The notes beneath the pieces are model-generated. The model had not been told where the DNA came from. It worked only from the letters and a program-made list of their open reading frames with translations, and ran no database searches. This document shows, piece after piece, positions 1-8,136 of a stretch of 64,000 nucleotides of DNA. Position 1 is the first letter of the stretch. Each line of letters begins with the position of its first letter. The translations under genes were made by a program, and so were the position numbers. The DNA comes from an uncultured Gellertiella sp. (GTDB lineage: Bacteria; Pseudomonadota; Alphaproteobacteria; Rhizobiales; Rhizobiaceae). The stretch is taken from assembly GCF_963457605.1 (NCBI RefSeq), contig NZ_OY735139.1, positions 682,001-746,000 of the forward strand, in the 5' to 3' direction.

Positions 1-1261
1 CGGCCATGGTCGGACCGATCACCACCTCCATCCAGCGGTGATAGCTATCCATTTGCCGCCCGGCGATCTCCTTCGGCCAGTCCCATTCCGCCGGGAAGGG
101 AAAGACCTGCTGGGAGGGCAGGATCAGGAAATCATGGTGCCGGAACAGTTCCAGCATTGCCCGGTACCAGTCGCTGCGGATGACGGAGGCCGCATGCACC
201 TCCTCCGCCGACAGCGCCAGACCATGTTCCACCTCGAAGCAAAGCTCCGGCTTCATCTTCGCCCGCCGCGCGGGATCGGCATGATCGGCGCGATGGCCGC
301 CCATCACCAGGAAATGCCGCAGCACCTTCCAGCCCTGCCAGAGCCGCTCCATCGGATAGAAATCCCCGACCGAGCTGACCGCTGCCCCGAGCCTGCGGAA
401 CACCGGGAGCGTGGACTGGCAGAGATCGAGCACCCCGCTTTCGAAGGGCAGATAGCCATTGTAATCGCCGAGCCAGCCGATCCGCGCACCGCTGAAATCC
501 GGACGGTCGCCGTGCGAAAACGGCCCCTCCGCGCGCGACAGCGGATCGCGCCGGTCATAGCCCGCCTGGGTCTCGATGAGCCGGGCGACATCGCCGACGG
601 AACGGCCCATCGGCCCCAGCACCGAGAGCTGGTCGAGAAACAGATCCGGCCCCGGCGCGGGGATCACCCCCGGTGACGGGCGGAAGCCCACGACATTGTT
701 GAAGCCTGCGGGATTGCGCAGCGAGCCCATCATGTCGCTGCCATCGGCAAGTGCCACGAGCCGGGCGGCAAGCGCTGCCCCTGCCCCGCCGCTCGATCCG
801 CCGGCACTTTTCGAAGGGTCCCACGGATTGCGGGTGACGCCGAAGACGGGATTGTAGGAATGGCTGCCGAGGCCCATTTCAGGCGTGTTGGTCTTGCCGA
901 TGAAGATCGCGCCCGCCGCCCGCATCCGCGCCACCTGGATTTCATCCGCCTCCGGCATGGTGCCCTGATAGAGCGGCGAGCCGTAGCTCGACGGAATGCC
1001 CCTGACATCGGCCAGATCCTTGACCGCCATCGGCACGCCATGCAGCCAGCCGTGATCTTCGCCTGCCGAAAGCGCCCGGTCCGCCGCCTCCGCCTGCCCG
1101 ATCAGCTGGTCCTCGTCGCCAAGGCTGATGATGGCATTGAGGGTGGGATTGATCCGGGCGATGCGCTGAAGCGTGGCCTCCATCACCTGCCGCGCCGTCA
1201 GCCTGCGCTGGTGAATGGCGGCGGAAAGCTCCTGCGCCGTCAGCTTCGCGATATCCGTCAT
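1..1261 (-). CDS. Amidase signature family hydrolase (3' end cut by window edge)
   Basis: The frame is open from an ATG at 1261 to the window edge, giving 420 residues without a stop. The amidase-signature Ser-cisSer-Lys triad is visible: Lys in MAVKDL (about residue 80), the Gly/Ser-rich SAGGSSGGAG loop (about 155) and the nucleophile region GSDMMGSLRNPA (about 180). The usual GGS before the nucleophile is MGS here. Such enzymes hydrolyse carboxylic amides; the substrate cannot be read from sequence, and nothing points to GatA because gatB and gatC are not adjacent. It is divergent from pncA, itself an amidohydrolase, with 145 bp between them. Family assignment is secure, substrate unknown. 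Confidence 0.9.
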   Translation of the reverse strand, partial: MTDIAKLTAQELSAAIHQRRLTARQVMEATLQRIARINPTLNAIISLGDEDQLIGQAEAADRALSAGEDHGWLHGVPMAVKDLADVRGIPSSYGSPLYQGTMPEADEIQVARMRAAGAIFIGKTNTPEMGLGSHSYNPVFGVTRNPWDPSKSAGGSSGGAGAALAARLVALADGSDMMGSLRNPAGFNNVVGFRPSPGVIPAPGPDLFLDQLSVLGPMGRSVGDVARLIETQAGYDRRDPLSRAEGPFSHGDRPDFSGARIGWLGDYNGYLPFESGVLDLCQSTLPVFRRLGAAVSSVGDFYPMERLWQGWKVLRHFLVMGGHRADHADPARRAKMKPELCFEVEHGLALSAEEVHAASVIRSDWYRAMLELFRHHDFLILPSQQVFPFPAEWDWPKEIAGRQMDSYHRWMEVVIGPTMA

Positions 1262-1406
1262 GCCTGTCCTCTCCCCCCGCACGACCTTCCTTTTAGCAGA
1301 GCGGCCACACACCTTTAAACCCGTTGGCAACTGCTTATTTCTGTCATCGACGACTTGCGGGCGATGGCAACAACGCTCATGTTGCAGCGCGAAGAGAGGA
1401 TGGACC

Positions 1407-2036
1407 ATGCGCGCCTTGCTGCTTGTGGATTTGCAGAATGGTTTTTGCACCGGCGGTCAGCTGCCCGTTCCCGGCGGCGATGAGGTGATTGCGGTTGCCA
1501 ACCGGCTGATGCGGGACGGCGGCTACGATCTGATCGTCGCCTCGCAGGACTGGCATCCCGAAAACCATGGCAGCTTTGCCTCGCAGCATCCCGGCAAGGC
1601 CCCGTTCGACATGGGCGAGTTGAAGGGCGCGCCCCAGATGCTCTGGCCGGACCATTGCGTGGAGGGCACCGACGATGCCGCCTTTCATCCATCGCTTGAG
1701 CAGGAGCGGATTCAGTTTGTCCAGAGAAAGGGACAAGACGTTGAAGTCGATAGCTATTCGGCCTTCCGCGACAATGACCGTTCCGCCTTTACCGGGCTTG
1801 CCCAGGTGCTGAAGGAGAAAGGTGTCACCGCGCTCGACATCGGCGGGCTCGCCACCGATTACTGCGTGCTCTACTCAGCTCTTGACGCCCGGGAGCTGCT
1901 TCCCGGCACAACGATCCGCTTCGTTTCGGATCTCTCGCGTGGTATTACGGCGGAGGGAACGGCAGCGGCGCTTGACGCGATGAAGAAGGCCGTGATTGCG
2001 GTCGTCACCAGCGACGGGATCATTTCGCGCGGCTGA
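1407..2036 (+). CDS. pncA: Nicotinamidase (pyrazinamidase)
   Basis: The 209-residue isochorismatase-fold hydrolase deamidates nicotinamide to nicotinate in NAD salvage. The catalytic triad is visible: Asp in LLVDLQNG (about 8), Lys in VQRKGQDVE and the nucleophile Cys in GLATDYCVLYSA. The metal-binding Asp-His-His is in SQDWHPENHGSF. The same frame stays open further upstream, but the ATG at 1407 follows an AGAGAGGA ribosome binding site and begins exactly at the conserved hydrophobic first strand, so it is chosen. It is divergent from the amidase and followed by the pantothenate genes; both serve coenzyme supply. Confidence 0.95.
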   Translation: MRALLLVDLQNGFCTGGQLPVPGGDEVIAVANRLMRDGGYDLIVASQDWHPENHGSFASQHPGKAPFDMGELKGAPQMLWPDHCVEGTDDAAFHPSLEQERIQFVQRKGQDVEVDSYSAFRDNDRSAFTGLAQVLKEKGVTALDIGGLATDYCVLYSALDARELLPGTTIRFVSDLSRGITAEGTAAALDAMKKAVIAVVTSDGIISRG

Positions 2037-2071
2037 CCCGGGCAAGCCCCGCAAGCCACATCCCGGGTTTT
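2036..2071 (+). terminator. Possible pncA terminator
   Basis: A 7-bp stem ACCCGGG (2036-2042) / CCCGGGT (2062-2068) with a 19-nt loop is followed by TTTT and, slightly later, a six-T run at 2082-2087. The stem overlaps the pncA stop codon. The long loop makes it a moderate candidate. Confidence 0.45.
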
Positions 2072-2125
2072 GCGGATTTGCTTTTTTGCACTGCACAGTT
2101 TACCACGTCAAACCGTGATACGAGC

Positions 2126-2139
2126 GGGTCCCGGGACCC
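2126..2139. promoter_or_regulatory. 14-bp perfect palindrome upstream of panC
   Basis: GGGTCCCGGGACCC is a perfect palindrome lying 30 bp before the panC start, between it and the pncA terminator. It could be an operator or a small hairpin in the panC leader. Only the symmetry is observed; function is unknown. Confidence 0.35.
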
Positions 2140-2169
2140 ATCCTGATCCGGCAGAGGGAGTGTCTGGAG

Positions 2170-3045
2170 TTGGAAACCGTCAAGACAATTGCCCGGCTGC
2201 GTGACATCCTGACGGCCCACCGCAAGGCCGGACGGACCATCGGCTTCGTCCCCACCATGGGCTATCTCCACGACGGCCACATGACACTCGTCGCCCGCGC
2301 CCGCGCGGAAAATGACGTGACCGTCGTGTCGATCTTCGTCAATCCCCTGCAATTTGCCGCCAATGAGGATCTCGCCCGCTATCCCCGCGATCTCGCCCGC
2401 GACAGCGCGATGCTGGAAAAAGGCGGCGTCGACATCCTGTTTGCCCCTGAAGTCTCCGAGATGTATCCCGAACCGATGCAGACCACGGTCGATGTGCCAG
2501 CCCTCGGGGCCGAGCTTGAAGGGGCGGTCCGGCCAGGTCATTTCGCAGGCGTCGCGACTGTCGTCACCAAGCTCTTCAACATCGTCCAGCCGGATGCCGC
2601 CTATTTCGGCGAGAAGGATTTCCAGCAGGTGACGATCATTGCCAGGATGGTGCGCGATCTCGCGCTGCCGGTCAGGGTGGTGCCGGTGGAAACCGTGCGG
2701 GAGGCGGATGGCCTCGCCTTTTCGTCGCGCAATGTTTACCTTTCGCCCGAAGAGCGGCAGGCCGCCGCCATCATCCCCCGGGCGCTCGACGAGGCCGAAC
2801 GGCTGTGCCGGGCGGGCGAAACCGACATCGCACGGCTGGAAGCGGCCATCGCTGCGTTCATTGCCCGCGAACCGCTGGCCCGGCCCGAGGTCGTGGCGCT
2901 GCGCGATCCCCTGACGCTGCAGCCGCTTGCCGGGATCGACGGGCCGGTGCTGCTCTTGCTTTTCGTCCGTTTCGGCCAGACAAGGCTGCTTGATAACCGC
3001 GTCATCGGTCGCACCGCCGATGCCGCCAGCACAAGGGCTGCATGA
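2170..3045 (+). CDS. panC: Pantothenate synthetase
   Basis: The 291-residue enzyme condenses pantoate with beta-alanine using ATP, the last step of vitamin B5 synthesis. The HIGH-type nucleotide motif is in [13 protein letters not shown] (about 30-42) and the KMSKS-like loop is [12 protein letters not shown] (about 180). The start is TTG at 2170, preceded by GAGGGAG with a 9-nt spacer; no ATG lies before the conserved N-terminal KTIARLRD. The stop is one base away from panB, so the two genes are almost certainly cotranscribed. Confidence 0.95.
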   Translation: METVKTIARLRDILTAHRKAGRTIGFVPTMGYLHDGHMTLVARARAENDVTVVSIFVNPLQFAANEDLARYPRDLARDSAMLEKGGVDILFAPEVSEMYPEPMQTTVDVPALGAELEGAVRPGHFAGVATVVTKLFNIVQPDAAYFGEKDFQQVTIIARMVRDLALPVRVVPVETVREADGLAFSSRNVYLSPEERQAAAIIPRALDEAERLCRAGETDIARLEAAIAAFIAREPLARPEVVALRDPLTLQPLAGIDGPVLLLLFVRFGQTRLLDNRVIGRTADAASTRAA

Positions 3046-3046
3046 G

Positions 3047-3877
3047 ATGAGCATGGCTGTGGCAAAGAAACGGCTCACCCCCGCCGACATCACCGCGCTG
3101 AAGACCGGGCGTCCCATCGTGTCCCTGACCGCCTATACGACGCCGATGGCAAAGCTGCTCGATCCGCATTGCGACCTGCTGCTGGTCGGCGACAGTCTCG
3201 GCATGGTGCTCTACGGGCTGAAGACCACCATCGGCGTGACGATGGAGATGATGATCGGCCATGGGCAGGCGGTGATGCGCGGCACCGAAAAGGCCTGCGT
3301 CATCGTCGACATGCCCTTCGGCTCCTACCAGGAATCGAAGGAACAGGCGTTCCGCAACGCCGCGCGCATCATGATGGAAACCGGCTGCGACGGGGTGAAG
3401 CTCGAAGGCGGCGCGGAAATGGCCGAAACCGTCGCGTTTCTTACCAGTCGCGGCATTGCGGTGATGGGCCATATCGGGCTGATGCCGCAGCAGGTCAATG
3501 CATCCGGCGGCTACCGCTCGCTTGGCCGCACCAATGCGGAAGCCGACAAGATCCGCCGCGATGCGCTGGCCATAAGTCAGGCGGGGGCCTTCTCCATGGT
3601 GGTCGAGGGCACTATCGAACCGCTCGCCCGCGACATCACCCTGTCCTCGTCCATCCCGACCATCGGCATCGGCGCATCGCCCGCCTGTGACGGCCAGGTG
3701 CTCGTCATCGACGACATGCTCGGCGTCTTCACCGAATTCAAGCCGCGCTTCGTCAAGCATTTCGCCAACCTCGCCCCGATCATCTCCGGCGCGGCAGAGG
3801 CCTATGCCGCAGAGGTGAAGGCCAGAACCTTCCCCGGCCCCGAACATACGTTCCAGATGAAGAAGCAGCCAATCTGA
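3047..3877 (+). CDS. panB: 3-methyl-2-oxobutanoate hydroxymethyltransferase
   Basis: The 276-residue TIM-barrel enzyme makes ketopantoate from alpha-ketoisovalerate and methylene-tetrahydrofolate, the first committed step toward pantothenate. Family motifs are [13 protein letters not shown] (metal-binding Asp), [23 protein letters not shown] and [10 protein letters not shown] (catalytic Glu region). The start codon at 3047 sits one base past the panC stop; a second ATG at 3053 is possible. It is the second gene of the panC-panB pair and is followed convergently by the DUF2164 genes. Confidence 0.95.
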   Translation: MSMAVAKKRLTPADITALKTGRPIVSLTAYTTPMAKLLDPHCDLLLVGDSLGMVLYGLKTTIGVTMEMMIGHGQAVMRGTEKACVIVDMPFGSYQESKEQAFRNAARIMMETGCDGVKLEGGAEMAETVAFLTSRGIAVMGHIGLMPQQVNASGGYRSLGRTNAEADKIRRDALAISQAGAFSMVVEGTIEPLARDITLSSSIPTIGIGASPACDGQVLVIDDMLGVFTEFKPRFVKHFANLAPIISGAAEAYAAEVKARTFPGPEHTFQMKKQPI

Positions 3878-3904
3878 CTGGCCGGGTCGCCGCGCGTCCT
3901 GCCC

Positions 3905-4159
3905 TCACCGCTTCAGATCGACCGGCTTTTCCAGCTGATAGACGACATCGGCCAGCTCCTCCATCTGCGCCTGCAGCGCCAGATGGGCATCGCGAAGCCC
4001 ATGATTGTAATAGAAACTGCCGATCTCGCCCGCGATGAAGTCGAGCAGCATCTCGGCAGGCAGACTGCCGAGCTGCTGATCCAGCTCCCGGTCGAAATAG
4101 CGCTGGATACGCCCGGCCAGAACCTGCTTTTCAGCGCGGCTGAACTCGATCTTCTTCAT
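3905..4159 (-). CDS. DUF2164 family protein (copy A)
   Basis: An 84-residue soluble protein begins MKKIEFSRAEKQ and contains the DUF2164 core RIQRYFDRELDQ, LLDFIAGEIGSFYYNHGLRDA. No enzymatic motif, signal peptide or membrane segment is visible; it is predicted all-helical and charged. Its closest relative here is the next gene upstream (4233-4496), so this is a tandem duplication separated by 73 bp. DUF2164 is a family of unknown function. Confidence 0.85.
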   Translation of the reverse strand: MKKIEFSRAEKQVLAGRIQRYFDRELDQQLGSLPAEMLLDFIAGEIGSFYYNHGLRDAHLALQAQMEELADVVYQLEKPVDLKR

Positions 4160-4232
4160 GAAGCCCCATCCCTTTTGTCACTGATCAATCTAGATCGGCG
4201 ACGGGGATGTGGCCAGAGCCGGTTCAGCAGGA

Positions 4233-4496
4233 TCAGGCGTTGTGGCGCACCGGCGTGGTCTGCATTTCGAGCTTCCAGACTTCGTCGAAGACATCGTCGA
4301 GGCGGGCGCTCATGGCTTCGTGGGCGTCGATCAGACCGCGATTGTAGAAATGGCTGCCGATTTCGTCGGCGAAGAAATCGAGGAGGAAGATGGCGGATAC
4401 TGTGCCGATTTCCGCATCCAGCTGTTCGACGAAATAGCGCTGGACCCGGCGGGCAATGGCGGTTTTCTGCTCTTTGGTGAACTCGACCTTTTTCAT
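4233..4496 (-). CDS. DUF2164 family protein (copy B)
   Basis: This 87-residue paralog of the downstream gene has the same blocks: MKKVEFTKEQK, RVQRYFVEQLD, LLDFFADEIGSHFYNRGLIDAHEA. The start at 4496 (MKKVEF) aligns with the paralog; an in-frame ATG at 4511 would add MSRSI. Copies A and B share roughly half of their residues by eye, so the duplication is old. The products may form a homo- or heteromeric pair; function is unknown. Confidence 0.85.
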   Translation of the reverse strand: MKKVEFTKEQKTAIARRVQRYFVEQLDAEIGTVSAIFLLDFFADEIGSHFYNRGLIDAHEAMSARLDDVFDEVWKLEMQTTPVRHNA

Positions 4497-4746
4497 GATA
4501 CTCCGAGACATCGCTCATGAAGGTCACGAAGGCTTTCGGCCCGTCAATCGATCATGATTGCGTGTCTTCAAGGGGCGGGGCTGGACTCATTGCCCCTTGG
4601 TGATGATCATTGAGGCCCTGGCTTGCGCGGGCATGGTGGCAGACGTGCGCCATGCATCAGGGGAATGCATGGCACCATCAGGCAAAGGCGATTGCGCGGT
4701 GCCGCCAGTCCCGCTACACACCGGATTTTGCGGGCGAGGACTGTCG

Positions 4747-5463
4747 ATGAACGGAACCAGATTTCGCGAAGGGGTCAAGGCGGGCCTGCCCATCGTGGTA
4801 TCGGCAGCGCCATTTGGAGCGCTGTTCGGGGCGGTCGCGGTCAAGAATGGCCAGACCGTGCTGGAGGCCACACTGATGAGCGCCACGCTGTTTGCCGGGG
4901 CGAGCCAGCTGGTCGGGCTCGAGCTCTTCGGCCATCATGTCGCGGCATGGCTGATCGTGCTGTCGATCTTTGCCGTCAACTTCCGCCATATCCTCTATTC
5001 GGCAGCGCTCGCCCGCTATTTCGAGCCCTATACGGCGGTGCAGAAATTCTTCGCCTTCTTCCTGCTCACCGATCCGCAATTTGCCGAATCCCTCAAGCGC
5101 GGCGAACGGACCGGATCCGTCGACTCCTCCTGGTATTTCGGCCTCGGCGTGACGATCTACATTCCCTGGCTGGTGGTAACAGTGCTCGGCGCGGCGCTGG
5201 GCAATCTCATCCATGATCCCAAGGTGATCGGTCTCGACGTGCTGCTGCCGATCTATTTCCTCGGCCTGGTTTTCGGCTTCCGCAAGCGCGACAATTTCAT
5301 TCCTGTCGCGCTTGCCGCCGCCATCGGCTCGATCCTTGCCTATGCCACCATCGGCTCGCCCTGGCATGTCACCTGCGGGGCGCTCGCGGGCGTCGCGGTT
5401 GCCGCCCTGCTGCCGCCTCGCCTGCAGACAACCGAAGCGGCATCCGCCGAGGGAGGGCGTTGA
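4747..5463 (+). CDS. azlC: AzlC-family branched-chain amino acid exporter, large subunit
   Basis: The 238-residue inner-membrane protein carries the AzlC hallmarks FREGVKAGLPIVVSAAPFG near the N terminus, AGASQLVGLELF and VNFRHILYSAALARYF, and has several hydrophobic segments. With AzlD it exports branched-chain amino acids or analogues. The same frame is open further upstream, but the ATG at 4747 follows GCGAGGA and matches the family N terminus. It abuts azlD. Confidence 0.92.
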   Translation: MNGTRFREGVKAGLPIVVSAAPFGALFGAVAVKNGQTVLEATLMSATLFAGASQLVGLELFGHHVAAWLIVLSIFAVNFRHILYSAALARYFEPYTAVQKFFAFFLLTDPQFAESLKRGERTGSVDSSWYFGLGVTIYIPWLVVTVLGAALGNLIHDPKVIGLDVLLPIYFLGLVFGFRKRDNFIPVALAAAIGSILAYATIGSPWHVTCGALAGVAVAALLPPRLQTTEAASAEGGR

Positions 5464-5465
5464 CC

Positions 5466-5780
5466 ATGGACGGCATCGCCCATCCCGACATGTTGCTGCT
5501 GATCGCCGTTGCCGCAGTCGCGACCTTTGCCACGCGGATCGGCGGCTACCTGCTGATCACGCGGCTCAGGACCATTCCGCCGCGCCTCGACGCCGCGCTG
5601 AATGCCGTCCCCGCCGCCGTGCTCACCACCCTGGTCGCGCCGAATATCTATGCGGGCGGGCCGGAGGTAAAGATCGCCATGGCCATCGCCTTCCTCCTCG
5701 GCCTGCGCTTCCGCGTGCTGACCATGCTCGCCGGCGGGTGGGTGGTGGTGATGGCGCTCAGGCATGTCTGGGGGTGGTAA
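5466..5780 (+). CDS. azlD: AzlD-family branched-chain amino acid exporter, small subunit
   Basis: The 104-residue membrane protein has the AzlD features ATFATRIGGYLLITR near the N terminus and LNAVPAAVLTTLVAPNIY in the middle, and pairs with AzlC. The ATG at 5466 lies two bases past the azlC stop, with the ribosome site GGAGGG inside the azlC end. A TTG at 5460 overlapping the azlC stop is a less likely alternative. The gene is convergent with the aminopeptidase, only 10 bp away. Confidence 0.92.
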   Translation: MDGIAHPDMLLLIAVAAVATFATRIGGYLLITRLRTIPPRLDAALNAVPAAVLTTLVAPNIYAGGPEVKIAMAIAFLLGLRFRVLTMLAGGWVVVMALRHVWGW

Positions 5781-5790
5781 GCCCCCCCCT

Positions 5791-7629
5791 TCAATGCCCC
5801 CGCAGCGGGGCCGTGACCTCGGTCAGCCAGTCGCGCACCGCCTGATCCGCAATCAGCGGCATCAGCCGTTCGCGGGTCTGGTGGTGGTAAGCGTCGAGCC
5901 AGACGAGTTCGTCGCGGGTGAGAAGCGCCGTCAGGATCAGCGAGCGGTCGATGGGGCAGAAGGTCAGCGTCTCGAAGCCGAGCATGGCGATATCGCCCCC
6001 CTCGATCTCCTCGGCCTCGCGGATATAAAGCAGGTTCTCGATGCGAATGCCGAAGGCACCGGGGCGGTAATAGCCGGGTTCGTTGGAGACAATCATGCCG
6101 GGCAACAATTCCTGCGTGCCGCGCCGCGAAATCCCCTGCGGCCCCTCATGCACCGACAGATATGAGCCGACCCCGTGGCCGGTGCCATGCGCATAATCCG
6201 CGCCCGCGCGCCAGAGCGCGATGCGTGCCAGCGGATCGAGATCCTGGCCGCGGGTGCCCTTCGGAAAGCGGGCGGTGGAAATGGCGATCATCCCCTTCAG
6301 CACCAGCGTGAAGAGGCGCTTCTGCTCCTCCGGCACGTCGCCAATCGCGATGGTGCGGGTAATGTCGGTGGTGCCGTTGACATATTGGCCACCGGAATCG
6401 ACGAGCAGCATTTCCCCCGGCGCAATGGTCCGGTCCGTGTCGTTCGTCACCCGGTAATGCATGATCGCCGCATGCTCGCCCGCGCCTGAAATCGTATCGA
6501 AGGAGATGTCGCGCAGCAGATTCTGCATGCGCTGGCCGACCCTTGCGCGCGCCGCTTCCAGCGCCTTGACCGCATCGATTTCGGTGATCGAGCCGGGTTT
6601 CGCGGTGCTCAGCCAGTGGAGAAATTCCACCATGGCGGCTCCATCCTGCAGATGCGCGGCGGCCGAGCCGTTGATTTCGGCGGCATTCTTGCAGGCGCGC
6701 GGCAGCCGCGCGGGGTCTGTGCCTTCGACCACCTCGCCGCCGGCATCCCGGATGATCTGCATCAGCGCATGGGGGGCAAGATCGGGATCGGCAAGCAGCT
6801 TCGCCTTGTCGCGACCGAGCCCTGCCAGTTCGCCTGCCAGATCCTGCGGCGGCAATTGCCGGGCGATCTGGCCGAGATAGGCTTCGACCTCGATGCCGGT
6901 CTTGTCCCGGTCGAGAAACAGATCCGGGCGGCGGGTGGCGTGGATGATGGCGCGGGCCAGCGGATGCGGGGTACGCGGCACGTCCCGGCCCCGCAGGTTG
7001 AAAATCCAGGCAATCGACGAGGGATCGGTAATCAGCGCCGCATCCTGCCCGCGCTCCTTGAGTTCGGCCATGATCCGGGCGATCTTGGCGGTCGCAAGCT
7101 CCCCGGCCTGCGGCAGGTCCTGAATGGCAACCGGCCCCATCGGCGCGGCGGGGCGGTCGGTCCAGATGCGGTCGACCGGGTTGTGGTCGAGCAGCACCAG
7201 CGTGCCGCCAATCCCGGCAAGCGCCTTTTCCAGCCGGCCGATATCCGCGCCGGTATGCATCCAGGGATCGAGCCCGAGCCGGAAGCCGCGCGGCCCCTTG
7301 CGGCCGAGCCAGACATGCGGCGGTTCATGGACGAGATCGCCGCCGGCAAACACCGTCTGGTCCACCTGCTGGGCAAGCTGGGTGACATAGCGCCCGTCGA
7401 CGAACACCAGAGCCTCGTTGCGGGTGACAAGCAGGATGCCGGCCGAGCCGGTAAAGCCGGTGACATAGGCAAGCCGTTCGGCACAGGCAGGCACATATTC
7501 GCCCTGAAACTCGTCGGCACGCGGCACGAGGATGCCATCGACCCCGGCAGCATCGAAACCGGCCCGGAGCGCCTCGACGCGGGCCTTGCCGAATTCCGGC
7601 GTGGCGGTGGTAGCAAAACTTTGGAACAT
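5791..7629 (-). CDS. Xaa-Pro aminopeptidase (M24 family, long three-domain form)
   Basis: The 612-residue cytosolic metallopeptidase removes N-terminal residues preceding proline. Two creatinase-type N-terminal domains (about 1-310) precede the M24 pita-bread domain. The metal ligands are seen in LLVDSGGQYVNGTTDITRT, AHGTGHGVGSYLSVHEGP, IVSNEPGYY and IRIENLLYI. The length fits the eukaryote-like long form, not the 440-residue PepP. The frame is open up to 7881, but the ATG at 7629 (MFQSF) starts the conserved region and is chosen. Confidence 0.93.
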   Translation of the reverse strand: MFQSFATTATPEFGKARVEALRAGFDAAGVDGILVPRADEFQGEYVPACAERLAYVTGFTGSAGILLVTRNEALVFVDGRYVTQLAQQVDQTVFAGGDLVHEPPHVWLGRKGPRGFRLGLDPWMHTGADIGRLEKALAGIGGTLVLLDHNPVDRIWTDRPAAPMGPVAIQDLPQAGELATAKIARIMAELKERGQDAALITDPSSIAWIFNLRGRDVPRTPHPLARAIIHATRRPDLFLDRDKTGIEVEAYLGQIARQLPPQDLAGELAGLGRDKAKLLADPDLAPHALMQIIRDAGGEVVEGTDPARLPRACKNAAEINGSAAAHLQDGAAMVEFLHWLSTAKPGSITEIDAVKALEAARARVGQRMQNLLRDISFDTISGAGEHAAIMHYRVTNDTDRTIAPGEMLLVDSGGQYVNGTTDITRTIAIGDVPEEQKRLFTLVLKGMIAISTARFPKGTRGQDLDPLARIALWRAGADYAHGTGHGVGSYLSVHEGPQGISRRGTQELLPGMIVSNEPGYYRPGAFGIRIENLLYIREAEEIEGGDIAMLGFETLTFCPIDRSLILTALLTRDELVWLDAYHHQTRERLMPLIADQAVRDWLTEVTAPLRGH

Positions 7630-7879
7630 GGGATGATCAACCTCGGGCGATTCACGACCCCCGGACCATAGTACGGAATTGCCCGGGCCGGAATGGCGGG
7701 CCAGCGGCCCGGCGGCCGCAATTTGCGAGCATATGACAACAATGATGTGATATGCATAATACGCATGGCTCCCATGTCGCATTGTCGGTTTTTTACCGGA
7801 TTGAAAATGGTAGAACGCCGCCATCGAAGCGCGGGCGGCAACGACCCGCTTCGGTAGCAATTCATAAGAACCCGGTGTC

Positions 7880-8030
7880 ACCGGTTTCCTGTCGATCTCC
7901 TCCTCCCTCCTCCGACAGGAAGCAAGACATCAGGTGCCCGTTCGAGCCACCCTCCTCCTCCCATGGGCTCGCGGGCAGATCAGGTCAGACTGATCGAGGC
8001 GGTGCTTTGCGGCACCGCCTTTTTGCTTTT
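7880..8030 (+). ncRNA. Small RNA with two CCUCCUCCC hairpin loops (alpha-r14/NfeR1-like)
   Basis: Three consecutive hairpins fill the gap before the flavoprotein gene. Hairpin 1 is TTCCTGTCG (7886-7894) / CGACAGGAA (7913-7921) and displays CCTCCTCCC (7899-7907) in its loop. Hairpin 2 is CGAGCC (7943-7948) / GGCTCG (7966-7971), extended by GCCCG/CGGGC, and displays a second CCTCCTCCC (7954-7962). Hairpin 3 is a Rho-independent terminator. Unpaired anti-Shine-Dalgarno CCUCCUCCC loops are the signature of the rhizobial alpha-r14 sRNAs (NfeR1 in Sinorhizobium) and of the CcsR RNAs of Rhodobacter. The 5' end is a guess; no promoter was identified with certainty. It probably represses translation of many mRNAs by pairing near their ribosome sites. 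Confidence 0.82.
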
Positions 8031-8031
8031 T
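7997..8031 (+). terminator. Rho-independent terminator of the CCUCCUCCC sRNA
   Basis: A 9-bp perfect stem AGGCGGTGC (7997-8005) / GCACCGCCT (8012-8020) with a 6-nt loop is followed by a T-rich run interrupted by GC. It lies 105 bp before the next start codon, so it ends the sRNA and not an mRNA. Confidence 0.88.
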
Positions 8032-8136
8032 GCACGCCCGCCCGCATCCGCGCCCGGCTTTACATCCATATCAGGGCCACCTAATCTAATCGTGCCGCCA
8101 CGCAGTCGGGTGCGCCAAGCAACGGGATCGGGTCTG

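Noticed and set aside
1215-1406. N-terminal extension of pncA back to 1215
   Set aside because: It would overlap the start of the divergent amidase and precede the nicotinamidase fold by 64 residues with no ribosome site.
7630-7881. N-terminal extension of the Xaa-Pro aminopeptidase to 7881
   Set aside because: The added residues are unlike the family and run into the region upstream of the sRNA. The ATG at 7629 begins at the conserved part.
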